A program made the position numbers and the translations under genes. A stretch of 63,740 nt of DNA from Melioribacteraceae bacterium. Lineage in GTDB: Bacteria > Bacteroidota > Ignavibacteria > Ignavibacteriales > Melioribacteraceae. The notes beneath the pieces were generated by a model. The model worked only from the letters and a program-made list of their open reading frames with translations, ran no database searches and was not told where the DNA came from. Of the stretch, positions 28,792-38,400 are shown one piece after another; the first letter of the stretch is position 1, and the number at the start of each line of letters is the position of its first letter. Location: assembly GCA_026417375.1 (NCBI GenBank), contig JAOADJ010000049.1:1-63740 (forward strand). Reading direction: 5' to 3'.

Positions 28792-30229
28792 GCCAACCGG
28801 ATTTTTAGAATATGAAAGAAAAACTTTGAATAAAAAATCTATTGATGAAAGAAAACATAATTACAATGAATTTGAATTTCGATTTTCATCTGAAGAAGTA
28901 AAAATTCAAACAGCAAGATGCATGGATTGCGGAATTCCATTTTGTCATGGTGAAACTGGTTGTCCACTTGGTAATTATATACCTGAATGGAATGATTTGG
29001 TTTATAGAGGTCATTTCAAAGAAGCATTAATCAATTTACATTCAACAAATAATTTTCCGGAATTTACAGGAAGACTTTGTCCGGCACCATGCGAAACTGC
29101 TTGTACATTAGGAATTAATGCAAATCCGGTTTCAATAAAAGCAATCGAAAGAACTATAATTGATAAAGCTTTTGAAGAAGATTGGGTTAAACCAAGAATG
29201 CCAATTGTTGCAACAGATAAAAAAATTGCAATTGTTGGAAGTGGTCCTGCAGGTTTAGCTGCTGCTCAACAACTTTGTCGTGCGGGTCATCAGGTAACAG
29301 TTTTTGAAAAAAATGATAAAGTTGGTGGATTACTTCGTTATGGTATTCCTGACTTTAAATTAGATAAAACAATTATTGATCGTAGAATTAAGCAGATGCA
29401 AATTGAAGGAGTAATATTCAAAACAAATGTAAACGTTGGAATTGATCTTCATATTAAAGAAATAATTGATAATTACGATGCAATTATTTTAGCAGGTGGT
29501 TGTGAAAAAGCAAGAAATTTAAATGTTGAAGGAAGAAAACTTAAAGGAATTCATTTTGCAATGGAATATTTAGTTGATCAAAACAAAGTTGTAGCTGGTT
29601 TACAAAGTGAAAATAAAATATCTGCAAAAGGAAAAAATGTTGTTGTTATTGGTGGAGGAGATACCGGAGCTGATTGTGTAGGAACAGCAAACCGGCAAGG
29701 TGCTTTAAGTATAACACAAATTGAATTATTACCAAAACCACCAATTCATCGAAATGAATCTTCTCCATGGCCCTATTGGCCAAATGTTTTAAGAACTTCT
29801 ACATCTCATGAAGAAGGATGTGAAAGATTATGGAGTGTAAATACCTTGTCATTTATTGGGAATGAAAATGATGAAGTGATTTCACTTAATTGTATTAAAA
29901 CAAAATTTGAAAATGGAAAAATTATAAACATAGATGGAACAGAGTTTCAACTTAAAGCTGATTTAGTTTTAATAGCAGCTGGTTTTTTACATCCCGAACC
30001 AAATGGCTTAATAACACAACTTGTTGAATCAGGATTGGAATTAGATGATCGCGGTAATGTAAAAGCAGGTTTTGAAAATGAAGAGAATCCATTTCAAACC
30101 TCAATATCAAAAGTTTTTGCTTGCGGAGATATGCGTAGAGGTCAATCATTGGTTGTTTGGGCAATTGCTGAAGGAAGGAAATGTGCAAATGCTGTTCACG
30201 AATATTTAAATGTTGAATGTGCTGTTTAA
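28784..30229 (+). CDS. gltD: Glutamate synthase small subunit (beta)
   Basis: 481 aa, standard length. The N-terminal cysteine clusters for two 4Fe-4S centres are visible: C46, C49, C54, C60 (CMDCGIPFC...GC) and C99, C103, C107 (CPAPCETAC). The FAD-binding GSGPAGLAAA follows near 152 and the NADPH-binding GGGDTGADCVG near 290. A second FAD-contact region, KVFACGDMRRGQSLVVWAI, lies close to the C-terminus. It oxidises NADPH and feeds electrons to GltB. It is translationally coupled to gltB by the 8-base overlap (ATAAATGGGTAA context). Confidence 0.97.
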   Translation: MGKPTGFLEYERKTLNKKSIDERKHNYNEFEFRFSSEEVKIQTARCMDCGIPFCHGETGCPLGNYIPEWNDLVYRGHFKEALINLHSTNNFPEFTGRLCPAPCETACTLGINANPVSIKAIERTIIDKAFEEDWVKPRMPIVATDKKIAIVGSGPAGLAAAQQLCRAGHQVTVFEKNDKVGGLLRYGIPDFKLDKTIIDRRIKQMQIEGVIFKTNVNVGIDLHIKEIIDNYDAIILAGGCEKARNLNVEGRKLKGIHFAMEYLVDQNKVVAGLQSENKISAKGKNVVVIGGGDTGADCVGTANRQGALSITQIELLPKPPIHRNESSPWPYWPNVLRTSTSHEEGCERLWSVNTLSFIGNENDEVISLNCIKTKFENGKIINIDGTEFQLKADLVLIAAGFLHPEPNGLITQLVESGLELDDRGNVKAGFENEENPFQTSISKVFACGDMRRGQSLVVWAIAEGRKCANAVHEYLNVECAV

Positions 30230-30279
30230 TTTTTTAAGAAAACAAAGTTCAAATAGATTAATTAAAAATAGTATAAAAA

Positions 30280-30909
30280 TTATTTGAGATAATTTTTGAA
30301 AACCTTTTCAAACTTTTCAATCTTTGGCGTAATTACAAATGAGCAATATCCTTGATATGGATTTTTTTCATAATAATCTTGATGATAATCTTCAGCTATA
30401 TAAAATTTTTTAAATGGAACAATTTCAGTTACAATAGGAGAATCCCAGATTTTTTCTTCATCTAATTTTCTTTTGATCTCATCAGCAATTTTTTTTTGAT
30501 TATCATCATGATAAAAAATTACTGAACGATATTGAGTTCCAACATCAGCGCCTTGTCTGTTTAAAGTTGTGGGATCATGTGTTTTAAAAAATATTTCTAA
30601 AATTTTAGAATATGAAATTTCATTTTCATTAAAATGAATTTGAACACACTCAGCATGACCAGTTAAACCTGTACAAACTGCATCATAAGTTGGATTTGGA
30701 ACATTACCACCACTATAACCACTTACAACATTATAAACACCTTTTACTCTTTCAAAAACTGCTTCGGTGCACCAAAAGCAACCAGAACCTAAAGTTGCAA
30801 CAGATAAATTTTTTAAATCATTCATTTTAACCTCAACATCATTTTGAGCATTGCAATTATTGAATAAAATAAGAATTAATAATAAGGTAATTGGTCTTAG
30901 TATATTCAT
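30280..30909 (-). CDS. msrA: Peptide-methionine (S)-S-oxide reductase MsrA, exported
   Basis: 209 aa. An N-terminal hydrophobic signal ([22 protein letters not shown]) suggests export to the periplasm; the FNNC stretch is a poor lipobox. The MsrA catalytic motif GCFWC has its nucleophile at C44. Family motifs [27 protein letters not shown] and [18 protein letters not shown] follow. It repairs oxidised methionine S-sulfoxide, here probably in envelope proteins. It is convergent with gltD and divergent from the T9SS protein gene at 31033. Confidence 0.95.
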   Translation of the reverse strand: MNILRPITLLLILILFNNCNAQNDVEVKMNDLKNLSVATLGSGCFWCTEAVFERVKGVYNVVSGYSGGNVPNPTYDAVCTGLTGHAECVQIHFNENEISYSKILEIFFKTHDPTTLNRQGADVGTQYRSVIFYHDDNQKKIADEIKRKLDEEKIWDSPIVTEIVPFKKFYIAEDYHQDYYEKNPYQGYCSFVITPKIEKFEKVFKNYLK

Positions 30910-31032
30910 TTATTGATAAAAAATTAATTTTAATTTATTTATATAATTATTATTTTGAGAACAAATAACTGACCAAAATAATTCCAAAACAAATATGAAA
31001 GGGATTTCAAAATTAAAATTTAAGGAGGAGGA

Positions 31033-32313
31033 ATGAGGATTTTTTTATTATTAATTATTTTTTCAACAACTATATTTTCTCAAACTCTTTTGCTTGAAGA
31101 AAATTTTAATTATACAGTTGGATCCTATTTAACAGATAATGGTTGGGTTGCTTTTAGTGGAACTAACACCAATAAGATTACAATTGAAAATGGAAATCTT
31201 GTATTTTCAAATTACCCCTCTTCTAATATTGGTCAAAGTGTATTGGTTGATAATGATGGCGAAGATGTATATTTATCTTTAAATTCATCAAAATCATCTG
31301 GAATTGTTTATTTTTCATTCTTAATGAAAGTAATAAATGCAACAACTGCTGGTTTGGGTGATTATTTTATATCATTAGGATCGACAAATGCAGGTACTTT
31401 AGCAGGAAGATTATTTTTGAAAAAAAGCGGTAGTCAATTTGCAATTGGAATAAGTAAAACAACTGGTACAACTACATTTACAAATGTCGTTTATAACTTT
31501 AACACTACATATTTGATTGTAATCAAATATATTATAAATAGTGGTCCATCTAATGATGATGTTAATTTATTTATTTTTAATGAAAGTATCCCAAATTCTG
31601 AACCAACTAGTCCAACAATTACACAACCAACAGAATCAACTCAAGATCCTTCAAATATTTCTGTTGTTGCACTTAGGCAAAATTCCACTACAAATGTAGT
31701 ACAAATTGATGGAATACGCGTTTCTGATTCATGGTCTCAAGCTCCTCTCCCCGTCCAACTAACTTCCTTCACTGCAAGTTTATATGATAATAAAGTAAAA
31801 TTAAATTGGTCAACTGCTACTGAAATAAATAATTATGGATTTAATATTGAAAGAAAAACAGAAAATGATGATTGGAATAAAATTGCTTTTGTAAATGGAA
31901 ATGGAAATTCTAACTCACCGAAAGATTATACATTCGTAGATATTAATCCACCAACTGGAAAAGTATTTTATAGATTAAAACAAATTGATTTTGACGGCAC
32001 TTATGAATATAGTAATATAGTTGAAGTAGATATTGCTACACCACAAATGTTTGTGCTTGAACAAAATTATCCAAATCCTTTCAATCCGGAAACTAATATT
32101 AGTTATAAAATTCCGAATGAATGTTATGTAACTTTAAAAGTTTATGATATTATTGGTAATGAAATATCAACACTTGTAAATGAGTTTCAAAAGTCGGGTT
32201 CCTATAATTATAAATTTTCAACTGGTCAATTAAAATTAACATCAGGAATATATTTTTATAAATTACAAGCAGGACATTTTTCTCAGACTAAAAAATTTAT
32301 AATAATGAAATAA
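31033..32313 (+). CDS. Secreted T9SS-tail protein with LamG-like N-terminal domain
   Basis: 426 aa. A signal peptide (MRIFLLLIIFSTTIFSQ) is followed by a concanavalin/LamG-like beta domain at about 18-240 (LLLEENFNYTVGSYLTDNGWVAFSG). An Fn3-like linker domain follows at about 242-335, of the type often placed before T9SS tails (PLPVQLTSFTASLYDNKVKLNWSTA). It ends with a sorting tail (QNYPNPFNPETNISYKIP...SGIYFYKLQAG). No catalytic motif was found; a binding or surface-layer role is possible. An AGGAGG site precedes the ATG. Its N-terminal region resembles that of the giant protein encoded next. Confidence 0.8.
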   Translation: MRIFLLLIIFSTTIFSQTLLLEENFNYTVGSYLTDNGWVAFSGTNTNKITIENGNLVFSNYPSSNIGQSVLVDNDGEDVYLSLNSSKSSGIVYFSFLMKVINATTAGLGDYFISLGSTNAGTLAGRLFLKKSGSQFAIGISKTTGTTTFTNVVYNFNTTYLIVIKYIINSGPSNDDVNLFIFNESIPNSEPTSPTITQPTESTQDPSNISVVALRQNSTTNVVQIDGIRVSDSWSQAPLPVQLTSFTASLYDNKVKLNWSTATEINNYGFNIERKTENDDWNKIAFVNGNGNSNSPKDYTFVDINPPTGKVFYRLKQIDFDGTYEYSNIVEVDIATPQMFVLEQNYPNPFNPETNISYKIPNECYVTLKVYDIIGNEISTLVNEFQKSGSYNYKFSTGQLKLTSGIYFYKLQAGHFSQTKKFIIMK

Positions 32314-32325
32314 AAAGATTATAAC

Positions 32326-32358
32326 AGTGGATTAATATTAATACAATATTAATCCACT
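32326..32358 (+). terminator. 14-bp hairpin terminator-like structure
   Basis: AGTGGATTAATATT at 32326-32339 pairs perfectly with AATATTAATCCACT at 32345-32358 around a 5-nt loop, 13 bases after the upstream stop. The following TTAATTAAAT is a poor T tract, so termination may be partial. Confidence 0.5.
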
Positions 32359-32411
32359 TTAATTAAATATACTCCTTAAATGACTAATCAAAAACATCTA
32401 AAAAAAATCCT

Positions 32412-35400
32412 ATGAAAAAAACACTACTTTTTATTTTAATTTTATTAAACACTTATTTTGCACAGACAAATGTTTTCACAGATAATTTTAGTACAAGTCA
32501 AGGTGCAACATATTTTACTTCAGGAAAAATTGGAACATCAAATTGGCAGGTAAATATATTGGGCGCTGATTGGGGTGGAAGAATTAATAATGGACTTTTA
32601 GAATTAACTAATGATGCAAGTACTGCAACAAATGTTGCTGGTTGGGTTTATGTAAATCAACCAATGTCTAATATTTCCTCTCCTTTTAATTCAACACTTT
32701 CATCAAATTCCGGATTAGTTACCTGGACATTTAATATGAGACAAGTTCGAACTGATCCAGCCGGTTTTGGCGATGCAAGTTATGGTGTTGCATTTATTCT
32801 TGGCTCTACTTCTCAATCGCCTCAAAAAAATGGAACTGGTTATGCAGTTGTTCTTGGGCAATCTGGTTCAACTGACCCAATTAGATTAGTAAAATTTTCT
32901 GCAGGATTACAAAATCTTACTAATTTAATTACATCAAATACATCCGGATTAAATGATTTCGGAAATGAATACATTAGTATAAAAGTTACATATAATCCTA
33001 CAACTAATACTTGGGAATTATTTTTAAGAAACGATGGAACAACTGCTTTTTCCGATCCTTTAACCGGAACTTTAGTTTCACAGGGTACAATTGTAGATAA
33101 TACATACACAAGTTCATCATTAAGTTATTTTGGTGCTTATTGGCAAGGTTCAACTACTGCAACTCAAAATGCAGTTTTTGATAATTTTAATATCACTGTT
33201 AATACAATTTCAATTCCAGTTTCTCCAGTTGCAAAAAGTGCTACAAATATTACTAATTCCAGTTTTAAAGCAAATTGGAGTGGTATAAACAATGCTACTA
33301 AATATTTTTTAGATATTTCTACTCAAAGTAATTTTTCAAGTTTTGTAACAGGTTATGAAAATAAAGAAATTGCTGCACCCGATTCTAATTTTGTTGTAAC
33401 AGGATTAAACGGTAACACAAATTATTTTTACAGAGTAAGAGCATTTAATTCGGCTGGAACTAGTGGTAATTCAAATGTAATTTCAGTAACTACATTACCA
33501 AATCCACCATCAGCTCCAATTGCACTACCATCATCGAATATTACACAAACGGGATTTACTGCAAACTGGAATTCTGTTGCAGGTGCTAACAATTATATAC
33601 TTGATGTTTCAACTCAAAATAATTTTTCTTCTTTTGTCTCCGGATATGAAAATAAAATAATTGGTGGCGATACATTAGCTGCTATTACTGGATTAAATCC
33701 AAACACAAATTATTTTTATCGTGTTCGAGCTTCAAATATTAGTGGAACAAGTGATTATTCAAATACAATTTCAGTAACTACATTATCTTTTAGTATAAAC
33801 ACACCAACTGCAAAGCAAGCTACTAATATTACACAAACTAGTTTTACAGCTAATTGGAGTTCTGTAAATAATGCTACAAAATATTTTCTTGATGTTTCAA
33901 CCAAGAATGACTTTTCAACTTTTGTATCAGGATATGAAAACAAACAGATTGGTGGTGATACTTTAGATGTAGTTAGTGGGTTAACACCAAATACAAGTTA
34001 TTTTTATAGAGTAAGAGCCAGTGATGATACATACACTAGTTTTAATTCAAATATAATAAGTGTTACTACTTTACCAAATATACCAAATGCACCAATAGCA
34101 AAGTCTTCTTCAAATATTACCAATTCTAGTTTTAGGGCAAATTGGAGTTCTGTTAGTGGAGCTACAAAATATTTTTTAGATGTTTCAACGCAAAGTAATT
34201 TTTCTACTTTTATAACAGGCTATGAAAATAAAGAAATAGCTTCACCTGATTCTAATTATACTGTATCGGGATTAATAGCAAATTCAATTTACTTTTACAG
34301 AGTAAGAGCAAATAATATTGCCGGGACAAGTGATTATTCAAATACCATAAGTGTAACAACATATCCAAATCCACCAATTGAACCAAACGCAACTGCTGCC
34401 ACTAATGTAGCTCAAACAAGTTTTGTTGCAAACTGGGAAGCATCAATTTCAGCATACAAATATTATTTAGATGTTTCAACACAAAGTGATTTTTCAACAT
34501 TTGTTGTTGGTTATCAGAATAAGGATGTTGGAAATAATTTATCGTTCAACGTTTCCGGATTAAATTCAAATACAACTTATTATTATAGAGTTCGTGCAGA
34601 AAATATTGGTGGTATAAGTGGAAACTCAAATGTAATTAGTGTAACAACTTTTCCATCAATTACTAAATATGGAATAATTGTTAATGAATGGTCACAAGGT
34701 TCAGGTGGTGCAAAAGAGTGGGTTGAATTATTAATAGTTGAAGATAATCTCAACATTCAAAATTTTAAATTGATTGATGGAAATAATAGTTTATCAATCA
34801 CATTTTCAGGTGTTGGTTTTCAAAGTTTAAGAAAAGGTTCTTTAATTGTAATTTATAACGGTGCAGATGTTGATGGTTTAATAACACCTGATTTAAATTA
34901 CGATGGAACAACCGATAAAAAATTAATAATAAGTTCATTAAATAATTCAGGAACCTGGGCATTAACCAGAACAACAGGCTGGTCAACAACAACTGGTGCA
35001 TTTTCAAATACAGATGCAACTGATGTTCCTAAAATTTTAAATAACTTTTCGACAACAATATTTACAACTCCAAAAGCTGCTGGTTCAACTCAAATTGCTT
35101 ATTTCAATGAAGATACAGAAGATGAAGCCTTTGTTGCAGCAAACTGGTTAAATTCAACAAACACTAACGGAACACCTGGTGAACCAAATGGTGGAAAAAA
35201 TTCAATTTGGATTACAACAACTTTAGCAACTGAAATTACCGCAGTTCCAAATCCACCAATAGCAACAAATGCAACTAATGTTGCACCATATTCTTTCACT
35301 GCAAATTGGAACGTTGCACCAACTGCTTCAAAATATTTTTTAGATGTAGCAACAGATAATTTGTTTAATAATTTAGTTCCTGGCTATGATAGTAAAGATG

Positions 35401-38400
35401 TTGGAAATAGTACTTCTGCAAATGTTACGGGATTAAATCCACTAACAAATTATTATTACAGAGTTCGAGCTAATAATATTTTAGGTACAAGTGGAAATTC
35501 AAATACAATTGAAGTTACAACTTTAACAAATCAAACCAGAGTACAATTTGCTTCTACCAGTGGTACTGTTTATGAAAACTCGCTTACTTTCAATCTTACT
35601 TTTACAATTACAAATCCGGGATTAACATCTCCAACAACATTTGAAGTTGCAGTAATTGGAGGGACTGGAAATTTAGCGGATATAAATAATTATTCTACCC
35701 AAACTGTAACTTTTCCTGCAGGAAGTTCTTCAAATAAAATATTAGCAATCAACATTAATAATGATGGAATTGCAGAAGGAAGTGAAACAATAATTTTTAA
35801 AATCCAAAATGTTACAGGTGGTAATAGTGCAATAGTTGGAACTAATTCCACTTTCACATTAACTATTTATGATCCAATTATAGATTATTATAGTAATGTT
35901 AATACAACATTAAATGGACTTGCATTCAAAACAGAATTGCATAATTTAATAAAAGGGCATACACCATTCCCATATACAAGTTCATCCACCGATGTTTGGG
36001 ATATATTAATGGATGCTTATGAAGATCCAGCCAATCCAAGTAATGTTATTTTAATTTATTCTAGCAGATCACAAGCTAAAACATATAATGCTTCTACTAA
36101 CAGCACAGACCCAAATGCGTGGAACAGAGAACATGTGTTTGCACAATCACGAGGTGGTTTTTCAGTAAATAATTCCTCTCATAATCCCGGAATTGCAACA
36201 GATGCTCATAACCTAGCTCCAGAAGATGCATCTGTAAACAGTGATAGAAGTAATAAAGATTTTGATATTGGTGGATTACCACACCCAGAAGCAATTGGTT
36301 GCTTTATGGATGCTGATTCTTTTGAACCAAGAGATGCTGTAAAAGGAGATGTTGCAAGAATTTTATTTTACATGGATGTTCGTTATGAAGGTACAAATGG
36401 TGAATTACAAATAGAACTACGTGATGGAATAAATACACCAGTCGGAACAATAGGTAAACTTTCAACTTTATTGTTATGGCATCAGCAAGATCCACCAGAT
36501 GCATTTGAAATTGCAAGAAACAATAAAATTTATAACTATCAAAAAAATAAAAATCCATTTATAGATCATCCGGAATGGGTTGCAAAAGTTTATGGTTTAA
36601 GTTCTGCTCCAACAATTTCTAATATTAATAGAAACGTTACAGTCCCAAATGAAAATCAAAACTTAATTGTTTCTGCTAATATTATAGATGATGTTTCAGT
36701 TTCATCAGCTCAAATTATTTATACCATTAATAATGGAAATCAAAAATTTGTAAACATGACTTTATCAGGCGGTACATTATTTACAGGTACTATTCCCGAA
36801 ATTGATTATAAAGATGGAGATTTATTAGAGTATAAAATTAAAGCTGTAGATAATCAATCGAATGAAAAAATTAGTGAGAATTATAAAGTATTTACTGGGT
36901 TAACTCCAATTTCCACCTTGCATCAGGTAAACTCAAATGGTGAATTGCTTTACAATGGTTTATATGCAAAAGTTAAAGGTGTAGCTACAGTTCCTAATGG
37001 TTTGTTTTCTTCATCAAATTTAGAAGTAAACATTCAAGATAATACTGGTGGAATTGTAGTTTATAAAGTTACTGCAGGTGCTACTCCTTTTATAGTTGGA
37101 AAGAATTATACAGTTGCTGGATCATTAACACAATATAATGGATTAGCTGAATTAGTTCCTGATAATGTTTTAACAGACATAATTGATAATGGATTAGACA
37201 CAGAAGTTAAACCTACAGTAAAAACTTTTGCTGAATTAATTGCAAATGCTGAACAATATGAAGGAATGTTAATAAAAGTTAAAAATGTAAATAAAATTTC
37301 TGGAACATGGGCATCAAGTCAAAATCTGACAGTAACAGACGGAACATCAAGTGCAATTACTTTAAGAGTAAGTAGTGGAACGAATTTATCTTCAAATCCA
37401 GAACCAACCTGGCCAAAAGATGTAGTTGGTATTTTTACTCAATTTGATAGTTCATTACCTTATACAAGCGATTATCAATTGAAACCAAGATCAATATCAG
37501 ATATTCAAAATGTTACATTACCAACTAAATATATTGTAACAACAAATAATTATAATCCAACTGTTGGCTCTACAATAACAATTAATGCACAACTTGCAGA
37601 TAATAATGGCGAACCAATTGCAATAGCTGGTAAAATAATAACCTGGAATAGTTCAAATGGTGGAGTATTTAGTAGTCCAACAAGTGTAACAAATATTAAT
37701 GGAATTGCCACAGTTAATTTTACAGTTTCAAATCAGTCGAATGTTAATTATATAATTTCAGCTGTTGATAATTCAACACCACAAATTACAGGTCAGTCAA
37801 ATGTAATAAGTACAATACCAAATAATATTGCTGGATTTATAGTAAATGTTTCAAATGAAAATTCTGTTGCAGGAACTCAAATTAATGTTACTGCTCAGTT
37901 AATTGATAATTTTAACAATCCAATTATGACAAGTGGAATAGTTGTAAATTGGACAAGTCAAAATGGTGGAAGTTTTTCTTCACAAAGTTCTGTTACAAAT
38001 TCTAATGGAACTGCAAGTGTAACTTTTACAACATCAAAACAAGCAGGAATAATTCATATAATTAAAGCAACAACAGGTTCTTTCCCAAACATAATTACAA
38101 GTAATAGTAATCAAATAATTACGAAAGCCGGTAATCCTGCTAAATATATTGTTCAATCGAATGATTTTAATCCGGTTGTAAATACACAAATATTTATTTA
38201 TGCACAACTTGTTGATGAAAATGATAATCCGGTATTTCAACCTGGTAGAATTGTAAATTGGTCAAGCACAAATGGTGGTAGTTTTTCACAGAGTTCAAGC
38301 ACAACAAATGTTAACGGTTTAGCTGATGTAATTTATACAACTTCTAAAAAAGCTAATATTGAACATTTAGTAAGTGCAACTGATAATAACGGATTAACAG

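Noticed and set aside
30275-30297. AT-only hairpin between gltD and msrA as terminator
   Set aside because: The stem is made only of A/T pairs and overlaps the end of msrA; such pairing is expected by chance at this base composition.
33205-34650. CRISPR-like array in the regular repeats
   Set aside because: The 290-bp period lies in one open reading frame and encodes Fn3 domains; there are no short repeats with unique spacers.
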